The notes: generated from the letters alone by a model not told the origin. 64,000 nucleotides of DNA from Falsihalocynthiibacter arcticus (GCF_000812665.2 NZ_CP014327.1:2695501-2759500), one strand, 5' to 3'. Shown: positions 45,868 through 55,021, numbered from the stretch's first letter. Translations and numbers: made by a program.

Positions 45868-46131
45868 ATGCGACAGAGCCGTTTTACTGAAGCCCAGATT
45901 ATTGGGATGATCAAAGAACAAGAAGCTGGGATGCCAACGGCTGAGGTGTGCCGCAGGCATGGCCTCAGTCCCGTGTCATTCCACAAGTTCAAAGCCAAAT
46001 ACGGTGGCATGAACATTTCCGACACCCATCGCCTTAAAACTCTGGAGGACGAGAACGCCAAGCTGAAGCGTCTTCTGGCAGACTCGATGTTGGACAACGT
46101 TGTGTTGAAGGATTTGTTGGGAATGAGCTGA
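45868..46131 (+). CDS. IS3-family transposase orfA
   Basis: 87 residues: MRQSRFTEAQIIGMIKEQEA, helix-turn-helix EVCRRHGLSPVSFHKFKAKY and a leucine-zipper-like stretch LKTLEDENAKLKRLLADSML, ending LKDLLGMS. This is the DNA-binding part of the IS407-type transposase. GAAGGAG precedes the start. Normally joined to orfB by -1 ribosomal frameshifting at its 3' end. Confidence 0.9.
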   Translation: MRQSRFTEAQIIGMIKEQEAGMPTAEVCRRHGLSPVSFHKFKAKYGGMNISDTHRLKTLEDENAKLKRLLADSMLDNVVLKDLLGMS

Positions 46132-46142
46132 CGACACCGAAT

Positions 46143-46673
46143 GTGCGACGGGCTTCAGCACGCAAGGCAATGCGGGATCATGACATCTCGCAGCGCCGTG
46201 CGTGCAGGCTTGTCGGTGTCGATCCCAAGACTGTCCGGCGGGATCATCCGCCCGATAATCCAGAGGTTCGCGAAGATATGAAGGCAATTGCCAGCAAACG
46301 GCGGCGGTTCGGCTATCGCCGGATCGGCGTGCTCTTGGAACGTAAGGGAATGATCATGAACCACAAGAAGCTGTATCGCATATACACCGAGGAAAAGCTG
46401 GGCGTCAGGCGGCGAAGGGGCCGAAAACTTGCGCGTGGGTCGCGGACACCAATGCCGTTGGCTTTGCGTCCAGGCGAGCGTTGGTCCTTGGATTTTGTGT
46501 CCGACACATTTGGTGCATCCCGCAAGTTCCGCATGCTGGCTGTGAATGACGATTTCTGCCGCGAAAACCTGTGCTTGATGGCTGACACCAGCATCTCCGG
46601 GGAGCGGGTTGCACGGGAACTGGATGCTCTTGTGCGGCTTTACGGGAAACCTGCGTGCATCGTCATAGATAAC
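46143..46673 (+). pseudogene. IS3-family transposase orfB, 5' part (interrupted)
   Basis: Carries RRACRLVGVDPKTVRRDHPP, the HTH_21-like region RRFGYRRIGVLLERKGMIMN, and the integrase core with the first catalytic Asp in RWSLDFVSD and the second in ACIVIDN. The frame is then cut by the IS110-family element directly after DN. It continues at 48311 with [14 protein letters not shown]. Confidence 0.88.
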
Positions 46674-48310
46674 GTCCTATGTGCGGAATAGTTGGCTGAT
46701 TTGGCATCAGGTCATTGTCGTGTCGAGGCGAGGCGTCTCAACATGTTCAAAGCATGGCTTAGTTCGGCTTTTTGGTCAACGACAGTCTCTCCCATAACAA
46801 ACACAGAGTACGCTTTTGCGGCTCTCACCGTCCTTAAGACTAGATCATCGGGTCGCTAACACAGAAGGCCTGAACATTATCTACGAGGTCAGTTGCCTAC
46901 CTCCACGGCCCTTACAGAGAAAGGTCCTTCTGCGATCGATCACCCCTCAAAGAAGGGGCGATAGGGTTCGCCATGTTTAATGATCCCATGAACAGTACGG
47001 GCCATCTTGGCGGCGATTGCGGTATATGCTTTGCGGCGCAAATGTTTGTTGTGGCGGTCCTTCGCGATGTAGCGTTCGAACTTGTCTCGAAAGCTGTTGG
47101 TCCGCTGCAGAATGGCGACCTGGCCTGCCATCCAGAGGGTGCGGCGCAGTCGGGCATTACCATATTTTGACAGCTTGGTTTGGCCCCGGAATGTGCCCGA
47201 TTGGATCGTCGCGAGGTCCATTCCACAGAACTTTAAGAACTGTCGGTGATGTGCAAACCGGCGCAGGTCACCTGCTTCCGCCAGAATGGTCAGGGCGTTA
47301 ACCGGACCGATGTCAGGGACCGATGTCAGCAATTGATAGTCAGGCAGATCTTTGAGAAGCGCCACGGCACGATCCTCAATCTGATTGCGTTGCGCGATGA
47401 GACTGCGACCTTCACCGAGGACCAAACGGAACATGCCGATCGCGTCAGAATCGGGAGCAATAGGCAGCCCCACAGATGCTTTGGCGGTCTCATAAATGTC
47501 AGCAAGCAAACGTTCTTTTGCAACCTTACGGCCCACAACGTCCCAGGCGTCAGCGGTAAATGCGTCCTTGCTCATGGCTGAGATAAAGTGTGGTGATGGA
47601 TAGCGCTCAAGGAATGCAAAGAACCAGTCGCTGCGCGAGCTGCGGTGAAAGCGGTCGGCTTCGGGTAAATACAGCGGCAGGTAATGTGTCAGCACTCGGT
47701 GCCACAGTTCTGTCTTTGACTTGGACACGTGTCATGGGTTTTAGACAGCTCTTGGATGTCGTTCGTTCCACACACCAGTGGGTCGTGATAAAACTGCTCA
47801 TTCCCGATCTCCATCATGTGAAGGATGGCCTGAGCGTCCTTGGGGTCGTTCTTGTCCCAGCTGTTATGCAGAGCTTCCCGGGTACGCGCCAAAGCCCATG
47901 ACGATACCAACTTCACCTCAAAGCCTGCGGTTGCGAGGTGATAAGCAAAGGCGCGGTGGTAATTACCAGTCGCCTCAAAAGCTGCGCGCACTGGACGGCC
48001 ATAACTGGCCAATGATGTGATCAACCGCTGGAAGTCCTCCATTTGGTTGAGGACAGTCAAACGGCGGCGGCGCTTTTTGCCTAGAATGGCTATCAAAACT
48101 TCATGCCGTGCTTTGGCGATGTTGATGGCCACTAAAACTGCTGCATCTTGTGCAATAACAATCTCGGTCATAGTCGGTCTCCTTTGCAGTGTGGTTTGTT
48201 GCAAAAACTACTGTAGGGACCTGAGGCGAGGCTATGACCACCTGCTGCGCCATTTGGGGGCTGCGCAGGCGGTCATAGCCTCTCAACCAGCATCATTCCG
48301 AAGGTGTTAC
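46674..48310. mobile_element. IS110-family element inserted in IS3 orfB
   Basis: About 1.64 kb between ...GATAAC of orfB and its continuation GGAACCGAG. The insertion is in the conserved ATAAC/GGAACC stretch encoding the second catalytic Asp region. No clear inverted repeats or target duplication, as usual for IS110; an AC dinucleotide at both junctions leaves a 2-bp uncertainty. It encodes one transposase on the minus strand. The ~265 bp at 46674-46939 and ~140 bp at 48172-48310 hold no gene; in IS110 elements such ends can encode a bridge (guide) RNA, here unverified. Confidence 0.82.
46940..48171 (-). pseudogene. IS110-family transposase, one frameshift
   Basis: N-terminal RuvC-like DEDD domain: [61 protein letters not shown]-terminal Tnp_IS116/IS110 domain: LLTSVPDIGPVNALTILAEA, FLKFCGMDLATIQSGTFRGQ, LRRTLWMAGQVAI. 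The AAGGAGA box lies ahead of ATG 48171; the frame back to 48204 is not needed. The frame slips near 47725 where one added base joins ELSKTHD to SKSKTELWHRVL. About 410 residues in total. A first Asp-to-Asn change (INIAK instead of the usual IDIAK-type) is also visible, which could affect activity. Confidence 0.85.
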
Positions 48311-48664
48311 GGAACCGAGTTCACAAGCCGTGCGATCCTGAAGTGGGCCGGCGATAACAATGTGGATTGGCACTACATCGATCCCGGAAAGCCGCAGCAG
48401 AATGGCTTCATCGAAAGCTTCAACGGTAGCCTCCGAGACGAGTTGCTGAACGAAGAACTGTTTGACACGTTAGACGATGCCCGCCGTAAACTGGCCCTTT
48501 GGCGATACTACTACAACAACGTCAGACCGCACTCATCGCTGGGAAACCAAACACCCGTAGAAGCGCGTCGAGCGCTTGAGCTATTTGAAGGCTCCGCGCA
48601 CGACGCGCTTGCCCAAACTGACAATGAAGAATATGAAAACCAAACCCGCAAACTCTCGTTATAA
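48311..48664 (+). pseudogene. IS3-family transposase orfB, 3' part
   Basis: Continues orfB with [40 protein letters not shown] (catalytic Glu), [20 protein letters not shown] and [20 protein letters not shown], the normal C-terminal half of IS407-type transposases. Separated from the 5' part by the IS110-family element. Confidence 0.88.
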
Positions 48665-48690
48665 ATGAGGGAGCCTTGGGGGGCAGGTCA

Positions 48691-48694
48691 GGAT
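48691..48694. repeat. Target-site duplication GGAT, right copy
   Basis: Second copy of the GGAT that flanks the IS3-family element. Confidence 0.75.
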
Positions 48695-49178
48695 GAACCC
48701 CGCGCGGCAACGATTGAAACGCCGCGGGTGAGGGCTTCCTCGTTGCAGCCAACAGTCAGTGTTGCGATGACCAATAGCACCAAATGAGCGGTCGTGGGCA
48801 CGTCCATTCGATGGGTACGCAATTTAACGCAACAAACGCGAGCACAACCAGTACGAAGGGCCAAAGCGCCCACCGAGGCCCCGCCCGTTTTGTTTCCAAC
48901 AGAACGGGCCGCTACCATCCAAGATAGCTGATCGCCCCCGTTGGAAAGACAGTCTCAAGGCGGAGGGGCAAAATAATATTGGTCAAGATCGTATCAAGGC
49001 TAACGAGGTTTTTGTAGGCGACATCAAGAACCGTCCATGTTCCGACAATCACCAAAAGGTAGCCAAGCCAAACTGTGAGGCCCCTAGTTACGCTTGGTTG
49101 GATTTGGGTCCAAAAAATGACTTTCAACTCCCAAAGGAATGCACGGAGTGAAGGTGAAGAATAATGTTGCAATATCAA
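48695..49178 (-). pseudogene. CPBP-family intramembrane protease, 5' part (split by IS element)
   Basis: Minus-strand pieces FWTQIQPSVTRGLTVWLGYL (membrane helix), ETVFPTGAISYLGW and, after a frame change around 48915, LVLLVIATLTVGCNEEALTRG. The last is motif 1 of CPBP/CAAX proteases (EExxxR with the two catalytic Glu). A TTG at 49178 opens the frame; the real start is uncertain. The gene is disrupted by the insertion and shows extra frame damage, so it is no longer functional. Confidence 0.7.
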
Positions 49179-49267
49179 TCAAGACGCGCATACATTTTAA
49201 ATGTTAGCGGCAATAAAAGAATTATTCTGTCAATCCCATCTGAACTCAAAGTAAGGATAAAATAGAC

Positions 49268-49621
49268 ATGAAACGTATTTTTCCATTATCCCTCTTCATG
49301 ATCGCTGCGGCCGCGCCCGTTCTGGCTCAGTCAGAAGGGGCCGAGATAGCAGGTGCCGCAATGGGCGGGATCATCGGCCTTTTGATCACCATCGTCGTTG
49401 GCGCAGCGGTTGGTTGGGTTGCAAGCCTGATCGTTAAGGGCGGCGGTTCTAGTTTACTCGGGGATATTCTGTTCGGTATCGGCGGATCGATCCTCGCGGG
49501 GTGGTTGTTGCCGAAACTGGGCATATCGCTTGGTGGAGGCTTTGTTGGTGGCTTCATTGCTGCGGTGATCGGCGCGATTGTGCTTATTCTTATCGTGCGC
49601 GTTATTCGCAGAGCAGCTTAA
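49268..49621 (+). CDS. GlsB/YeaQ/YmgE-family stress-response membrane protein
   Basis: 117 residues. A cleavable signal peptide (MKRIFPLSLFMIAAAAPVLA) precedes three membrane helices rich in glycine: GGIIGLLITIVVGAAVGWVA, LGDILFGIGGSILAGWLL, GGFVGGFIAAVIGAIVLILI. This is the transglycosylase-associated-protein family. The signal peptide is unusual: most members begin with the first helix. AAGGAT lies upstream. Induced in other bacteria by envelope stress; specific role not known. Confidence 0.87.
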   Translation: MKRIFPLSLFMIAAAAPVLAQSEGAEIAGAAMGGIIGLLITIVVGAAVGWVASLIVKGGGSSLLGDILFGIGGSILAGWLLPKLGISLGGGFVGGFIAAVIGAIVLILIVRVIRRAA

Positions 49622-49708
49622 GCGGAAGATGTTGACGCAAGTGTTGGCTTCGATCCGGTGACGATGTTTTGCGCGACCGCGCTTTTACCGTAGCCTTATT
49701 TCTCAATG

Positions 49709-49745
49709 TTGGACTGGGTAAAATCCAGTCCAATCACTCTTTGTT
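49709..49745 (+). terminator. Intrinsic terminator after the GlsB-like gene
   Basis: TTGGACTGG (49709-49717) pairs perfectly with CCAGTCCAA (49725-49733), loop 7 nt, followed by a T-rich stretch (TCACTCTTTGTTTT). Confidence 0.65.
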
Positions 49746-49872
49746 TTGGATTGCCATTTGCGGTCCACTTTCGCCTTTCGACGGGCGGGAAAACCTCAAA
49801 ATGGCCGCTGTCCCAAAGCAAACGCACAAGTGCCATTTGAACACCCCAAAAAAACCGACACGCCCCTGCAGC

Positions 49873-50814
49873 TTATTGTTCTTGATCCCATGGGGGAACG
49901 CTAAAGGCATCAGCCTCTTCAGAGCTGCCGGGCTCTAGGAACTCGTGGAGGGACGCGTCGGTAAAGGAGGTCCAGAAGCCTTCTTCCATCGCCTGATTAT
50001 GGATTGCAAAGCCGCCTTCGCTCTGACGCTGTTTAAGGAACTGGAGGTAGGCATCTATGGGCTCTAGTCCCGATTGTTGATAGATTATGCGTCCGCTATA
50101 TTGTTCGTAGAGCGCTTTGTTGATTTTCCACTGACGGATGAGGCCTATTGCCTTTCCGCTCTCCATGGTTTCAATCTCGGCGGTTGCTTCTGGCGTCAAA
50201 GTGTCTCGTTTACTTGTACCGACTTCAGCCTCGCTCTGCCGCATTTTTTTAAGGAAGGTATCAATTTCGACCGTCGTCGCCTCGATTCCTCGCTCTGCGG
50301 CGTATTGATCGAACAGGCGGCTCACTATTGTCTTCTGCAACTCATCGGCATCCGTGGTTGATAATTCCTCGCCCAAAACCGTAGCGGTTGCGCTTGTGTC
50401 CTTAAGTGGTGCGAATTCGATGATCGCGCCGTCGGCCATCGTGGCAAGGAACAAACTTTCGTCCTTCATCCTATAGCTGCGCACCCGTTCCAACTGTGCC
50501 AGATATTTGTCGGGCAGAGAACCGGACGGGCACATGGCTTGCGTCGAGGCGATGATACCGAAACGCAACTCACTAGGCGAGTCGGAGGTCCACTCCCCCG
50601 AGCCGCGGTTACAGTCCGCTTGCATTGCAGCCATGCTATCTGTCAAAAATTCGAGAGTGTATTTCGTTGTGTCCTCGGGTACGTCCACACTGTCATCCAT
50701 CGACTGGATTTCGACGAGCCGCCAAGACGTCCCTGTAAGATCGTTGGCGCTTGCGGTGATTGCACAAGTCGCAGAACTGACGAGGAATACCAGTTGGACA
50801 AAAAAGCGATTCAT
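49873..50814 (-). CDS. META-domain protein with helical C-terminal extension
   Basis: 313 residues, signal peptide ending ITASAND. Residues ~25-125 are a META/HslJ-like domain: LTGTSWRLVEIQSMDDSVDV and TDSMAAMQADCNRGSGEWTS, then SPSELRFGIIASTQAMCP, where the NRG-x-G and the CP cysteine are typical. The rest is helical (RLFDQYAAERGIEATTVEID and KINKALYEQYSGRIIYQQSG) and resembles the SurA N-terminal helices found in chaperone-like proteins. Located in the periplasm. Function of the combination is not known to me. Isolated, no obvious operon partner. Confidence 0.75.
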   Translation of the reverse strand: MNRFFVQLVFLVSSATCAITASANDLTGTSWRLVEIQSMDDSVDVPEDTTKYTLEFLTDSMAAMQADCNRGSGEWTSDSPSELRFGIIASTQAMCPSGSLPDKYLAQLERVRSYRMKDESLFLATMADGAIIEFAPLKDTSATATVLGEELSTTDADELQKTIVSRLFDQYAAERGIEATTVEIDTFLKKMRQSEAEVGTSKRDTLTPEATAEIETMESGKAIGLIRQWKINKALYEQYSGRIIYQQSGLEPIDAYLQFLKQRQSEGGFAIHNQAMEEGFWTSFTDASLHEFLEPGSSEEADAFSVPPWDQEQ

Positions 50815-51304
50815 ATGTGTTTCCTTTGATCGCTGAGAACGAAATATTACAGGTTTTCGCCAAGCATGGCGTCCACTTCCCGATCCGTTGCGTTTACATG
50901 GCCTGTTGTGGAATTGTGTATAACGTTTGGATTAGAATTGTCAGAAGAAAATGCCTTTAGGTAGACAGGGTGGTGGTTTAGCGCCTACTGCTCTCGTGAA
51001 ATGGAACTTTCGATCCTTCACCACCATTACAACTTGTTTTTATTCGGGGACAGGTATTTTACAGCCGAAGCCATTTTAAACACGACGGACCCGCCGCTTT
51101 TCATGGGCCAGACACCACAAAATCCGCGTGGCAGATCGTGACTTGCGCATAACGATCCGAGGAACTTTACCGTCCTCATCGCCGACGCAGATCAAAGACA
51201 ATTCCTAGGTTCCGTCCGTGTTTTGTTCAGCTCCCGCAACGAAGCGGCGGACAACCAAAACGCGCCAGCGTTAAATCTTCAGGGGGCCTTACAAGATGGC
51301 GTGT
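50815..51304. other. Intergenic region, nothing recognised
   Basis: About 490 bp between a divergent promoter area for the META-domain gene and the 3' end of the HupE-like gene. Short frames on the + strand (about 51000-51120 and 51190-51300) lack family motifs. Possibly decayed coding sequence. Confidence 0.4.
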
Positions 51305-52318
51305 TCAAAACAGCGCTAGCCTTTGCACAAACCAAAAAGCCGCCACGCCGCCAATTCCATAGCCAATGGTGATTAGGGCGACGCCTTGTGGTTGCAATGC
51401 TTTTCTGGCGTTTTTTGGGGCCAAGCGGAGCAACAAGTATCCCAGCAATAGCACAACTGTGATGAACATGAGTTGGCCGATTTCCACACCTACGTTGAAG
51501 GAAAACAGGGCCAACGGAATGTCGCCCTCGGGCAGGCCGATTTCGACCAAAGCGCCAGCAAAACCAAGGCCGTGCAGCAAACCAAAAGCAAATGCCACGG
51601 CCCAAGGATAGCGCACAGTTAGCGTTTGGTGGTCCTTGGATTGTTGCACCAATTCCGATGCGAGGAACATAATCGACAACGCGATGACCGCTTCTACGGG
51701 AGGCGCAGGGAGCGTGACCCAGCCAAGCGTCGCCGCCACGAGGGATATACTATGGGCGACAGTAAAGGCCGTTATCGCTGCCACCAAGGGACGCCAATTT
51801 CGGATGAGCAACAACAGGGCAAGCACAAACACGAGGTGATCAATCCCGCCAAGGATATGCTCCACGCCTAGCGCCACATAGCTTGTAAAAACGCCAAAGG
51901 TACTTGGCGTCGCGGGGATCACAAAGGACGGGGTACGTGCCGTCAGGCGCATCGTTTGCCCCGTTTCGCTATCGAGGGTATAACGCACGAGCACGTCGGT
52001 ATTGGTGTTTTCCAACCCTTCAATCGTGATCTCGTTGCCCGTCAGTCCGCCCACGCATTCCGTCGTCCAGCGCGAGATATACGCGTAGCCATCGAATTGG
52101 GTGCTGGGCGGGCGTTGGTACGCACAGTTTTCCGGCAACACGGCTTCGATGGACATGGGTTGCCCTGAAACGGCGGGTTTGCGCCAAGTCACACGCCAGT
52201 TTTCGGCCTCTAAAGGTTCGAGTTCCAGATACCCGGGTTCAAGCGCATGTGCATGAGCGGACGGAACGGGCGTTCCAAGGAAGGCCAGCATGAGGCCAAG
52301 GAGAATAAGCCGGATCAT
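51305..52318 (-). CDS. HupE/UreJ-family membrane protein
   Basis: 337 residues. Signal peptide ends SAHAHALEPG, typical for the family; a periplasmic beta domain (residues ~28-130) is followed by six membrane helices with VALGVEHILGGIDHLVFVLA (H-x2-x-G-x-DH, the HupE metal-binding motif), FTVAHSISLVAATLG and LLHGLGFAGALVEIGLP. Members are thought to import nickel or cobalt, but this longer group with the periplasmic domain has no proven substrate. Its ATG overlaps the stop of the upstream isomerase gene by 4 bp. Confidence 0.85.
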   Translation of the reverse strand: MIRLILLGLMLAFLGTPVPSAHAHALEPGYLELEPLEAENWRVTWRKPAVSGQPMSIEAVLPENCAYQRPPSTQFDGYAYISRWTTECVGGLTGNEITIEGLENTNTDVLVRYTLDSETGQTMRLTARTPSFVIPATPSTFGVFTSYVALGVEHILGGIDHLVFVLALLLLIRNWRPLVAAITAFTVAHSISLVAATLGWVTLPAPPVEAVIALSIMFLASELVQQSKDHQTLTVRYPWAVAFAFGLLHGLGFAGALVEIGLPEGDIPLALFSFNVGVEIGQLMFITVVLLLGYLLLRLAPKNARKALQPQGVALITIGYGIGGVAAFWFVQRLALF

Positions 52319-53163
52319 TGCGTCAACATCGCGCTATAATCACCAACTTGCACGTCATACCTTGCGCGCAGGTTTTGGATGTTCCGCGCTTTTTCGGTCT
52401 CTGCGTTTTGGGTTTGCCAGTCCTGAGTAACCCGCTCTTTAATGGATTCAAGGGGCACGGTTTCAGTGGGTTCAAAGCTTTCGACGCGCACAAGATGTAC
52501 ACCAAAGGACGACATAATTGGCCCCTGCCAAAGCTCCAACAGTGTCACGTCGATTGCGTCATAGAACCCGATGCCAAAGCTGCGATCCACATTGGCGCGC
52601 GTGGAGCCCCTGAGCGTCGAGGGGAGCAAGGTTGGAACGCCTAATTCTTCGGTCGGTTGGCCATTGCGAACCGCGTCCTGTACCGCCGAAATCTGGGCGT
52701 CAGTGGCGTTCGTGCCGAGGTGGATTTGTTCAAAAGTAACAATGGGATCTAGCGTGTAATCCGCAGAATTCGCCTCATAATAGGCTTTGAGCACGGCCTC
52801 GTCAGGGGGCGCACCCACTGTATTGACGCCCGTTATGAAATCCATCTTTTGCCGAAGGCGCTGGCGGATTACAGCATCGTCTTGATCAAGCCCCAAGGCC
52901 AATGCCTCGCGCACCAAGACTTCTTCTTGTACAAAGCCGTCGACCATTCCGGCCATCTCGTCTTGTGTGGGGAGCCGCATCCAAGTGGCGCGAAATTGTT
53001 CCGCGATGCGCACCAGATCCGCGTTGTCCACGACAAGCAAGTTTTCCTGCTGTTTGACTGGCCGCTCGTTGAGCGCTGCAAAGGTTGCAAAAACGAGTCC
53101 GCCAACAAAAATGAAATGCAGTAATGGCTCTCTTAATAGCTTTAAAATGGTGTTTTTTATCAT
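52315..53163 (-). CDS. PpiC-type peptidyl-prolyl isomerase, membrane anchored
   Basis: About 282 residues. Starts MIKNTILKLLREPLLHFIFV, a membrane anchor (residues ~15-35); the SurA-like helices follow (VDGFVQEEVLVREALALGLD, IRQRLRQKMDFITG), then the parvulin region (VTFEQIHLGT through SSFGVHLVRVE), ending with helices. The LREPLLHFIFVGG opening is shared by the PpiC proteins that pair with HupE/UreJ genes, so the conserved pair probably works together in the periplasm, perhaps folding of HupE's beta domain. Overlaps the HupE gene by 4 bp. An upstream in-frame start at 53241 lacks a Shine-Dalgarno sequence. Confidence 0.85.
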   Translation of the reverse strand: MIKNTILKLLREPLLHFIFVGGLVFATFAALNERPVKQQENLLVVDNADLVRIAEQFRATWMRLPTQDEMAGMVDGFVQEEVLVREALALGLDQDDAVIRQRLRQKMDFITGVNTVGAPPDEAVLKAYYEANSADYTLDPIVTFEQIHLGTNATDAQISAVQDAVRNGQPTEELGVPTLLPSTLRGSTRANVDRSFGIGFYDAIDVTLLELWQGPIMSSFGVHLVRVESFEPTETVPLESIKERVTQDWQTQNAETEKARNIQNLRARYDVQVGDYSAMLTQ

Positions 53164-53344
53164 GTTTTCAACGGATGCCTTTAGAAAAAGGAGGGGAAAA
53201 ATTCGGTGCACGTTATGGCCGAATTTGCAGGGGCACAACACGAAAAAGGCTTGCGAAGGCTAATTCGATCCGAGCATCAAGGCGGAAGTATCAAGGCAAA
53301 TCTTCGCGAAGAAGGTGAGGTTGATACCCGCTAGAAAACGCGGG

Positions 53345-54049
53345 TTAGGACTGTTTGTGCATGGGTTTTGTTTCCAAAGCACCGTCGTTAACGACGGCGT
53401 CAATCAAGATGCGCGTGGTAAGTTCGAGATGCTCTCGCATCGCAATACTCGCTGCGGTTTTGTCGCGACCGATCGCGGCATCGGCAATCGCCTTGTGCTC
53501 TGCGGTCACATCACGCTTGCGACTATCTAGGGGAACGGACACGCTGCGATATCGTTCGGATTGCGCGAAAAGCGTCTCGCGAATGCGCAGCAACCACGGG
53601 CTGTTACAGGCCGATACCAGAGCTGTATGGAACCGATTATGCGCTGCGGCCCAGTCTTCGTTGACACGGTCGGGATCGTCCGGATCTTGGAGGCTGATCC
53701 GGGACAGTTCAAACTGCGTTGAAACAATGCCGGTTTCCCATTTCAAATCGCCATTCTCGATAGCATTTTCGAGGCAACGGCATTCGATAAGAATGCGCGT
53801 TTTGGTAAGGTCTTCCAACTCCGATTGCGTGATCGAGGCAACGCGATACCCCTTGTTGGGTTCAGCCACCACAAGCCCTTCAGAGGTGAGACGGGACAAT
53901 GCCTCGCGCACAGCACCAAGGCTGAAGCCAAGGGCACTCACGAGGTCAGATATTTTTATTTTTTCGCCAGGTCGCAGGCGACAGGCCAGAATATCCGAAC
54001 GGACCTTTTCATAGGCCTGCGCTGTTAGGTTCTGAGTCTTGGCCGCCAT
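53345..54049 (-). CDS. GntR-family (FadR/FCD subgroup) transcriptional regulator
   Basis: 234 residues. Winged helix: YEKVRSDILACRLRPGEKIK, ALGFSLGAVREALSRLTSEG and LVVAEPNKGYRVA (residues ~12-70). The helical FCD domain follows, with the metal-binding pattern D..FH..L..A (NRFHTALVSACNSPWLLRI) and EHKAIADAAIGRDKTAASIA with MREHL. Divergent from a decayed fumarylacetoacetate-hydrolase-type gene 168 bp away, its presumed former target. Confidence 0.87.
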   Translation of the reverse strand: MAAKTQNLTAQAYEKVRSDILACRLRPGEKIKISDLVSALGFSLGAVREALSRLTSEGLVVAEPNKGYRVASITQSELEDLTKTRILIECRCLENAIENGDLKWETGIVSTQFELSRISLQDPDDPDRVNEDWAAAHNRFHTALVSACNSPWLLRIRETLFAQSERYRSVSVPLDSRKRDVTAEHKAIADAAIGRDKTAASIAMREHLELTTRILIDAVVNDGALETKPMHKQS

Positions 54050-54217
54050 AGGTTGATCCCCTTTTGCCGATACCTATTTCATGAACATCTACTATATCGC
54101 AATAGTATACTGTTGCCCATTCCACAGTCACGACTGCGAGATACGGTAAATAAAATATTTTTATAGACTGATACATTATAGCAAATTATGGTTTCCCTAT
54201 CTTATCAAAGAACTGAC

Positions 54218-54942
54218 ATGAAATTTGCCGCATTCGAATTTGCTGGGCAGCGCGGGCTCGCCATAGAGGTTGAGGGCGCGTTTCGTGGCCTTATGGCACA
54301 GGACGAAGGGTTTTCCGGCGATCTGCTGACATTGATCCGCGCCGGAGCGCCGGCCCGCAAAGCCGCGGCAAAGGCGCTTGGGAATGGTCCCGTTATCGAC
54401 ATGGCGGCGGTCGCGTATCTTCCCCTGTGGCAGAACTCGAGAAGATTGTGTGTGTTGGGCTGAACTATCGCGATCACTCGGCGGAAAGCGGCTTGGAACA
54501 GCCAACGTTTCCAACCCTGTTTGGCCGTTTCAACTCGTCACTTATCGGGCACGGTGCCTCAATCATCCGTCCACAAGTGTCGAACCAACTCGATTATGAA
54601 GGTGAATTGGTTGCGATCATCGGGACCGAAGCGTCCAAAGTGTCCGAAGCCGATGCGCTGAATTATGTCGCGGGATACTCAATCTTCAACGATGCCTCAA
54701 TCCGCGACTATCAGGTTAAGTCGCCGTAATGGACCGCAGGCAAGAATTTCGCCAACACAGGCGCCTTCGGACCCTATTTTATCACGGAGGACGCGTTACC
54801 CAAGGGCTGTCTCGGGTTAACACTGACAACCCGCTTCAATGGCAAAGTGCTGCAACAGGCCCAGATCGACGACATGATGGTGCCTGATCTTCGGGTGGCG
54901 CAGGTTTTCTACACCAGCTTGGGCCTAGATGTGCGCGAATAG
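54218..54942 (+). pseudogene. Fumarylacetoacetate hydrolase-family protein, decayed
   Basis: MKFAAFEFAGQRGLAIEVEG opens the gene; after a one-base slip in a run of four C (54422-54425) the frame gives KIVCVGLNYRDHSAESGLEQ, PTLFGRFNSSLIGHG and VAGYSIFNDASIRDYQVKSP. A TAA replaces the usual CAA (Q) at 54727-54729, after which WTAGKNFANTGAFGPYF is still readable. The last ~60 residues are lost or replaced. With shift, nonsense codon and missing C terminus the gene is dead, unlike the single-slip genes elsewhere in the window. Confidence 0.82.
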
Positions 54943-55021
54943 GGGGAGGGGTGGGGCTTTATACCTTCGGGTCGACCCAATGCTGGGCTTTCCTTGGGGA
55001 TCCGATTGCGCACGATGAAAC

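Larger units (their letters stand above)
45801..48690. mobile_element. IS3-family insertion sequence (IS407-like group), interrupted by an IS110-family element
   Basis: Terminal inverted repeats of about 25 bp: the left end begins TGACCTGCCCCCC and continues to CCCTCA, the right end read inward begins TGACCTGCCCCCC and also ends in CCCTCA, with a few mismatches between. Flanked by GGAT on both sides. Contains orfA and orfB with a -1-type overlap; orfB is split by a second element at 46674-48310. Without the inner element its length would be about 1.25 kb, normal for the family. The insertion inactivates a CPBP protease gene. Confidence 0.88.

Noticed and set aside
45237-46097. Single minus-strand frame of 286 codons across the left IS end
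   Set aside because: Its first third is antisense to IS3 orfA; only the part from the IS boundary onward matches the CPBP family, so it is a chance fusion and was split.
48688-48918. Separate small membrane protein on the minus strand at the right IS flank
   Set aside because: Carries CPBP motif 1 and joins the other CPBP half after removal of the IS, so it is part of the split gene.
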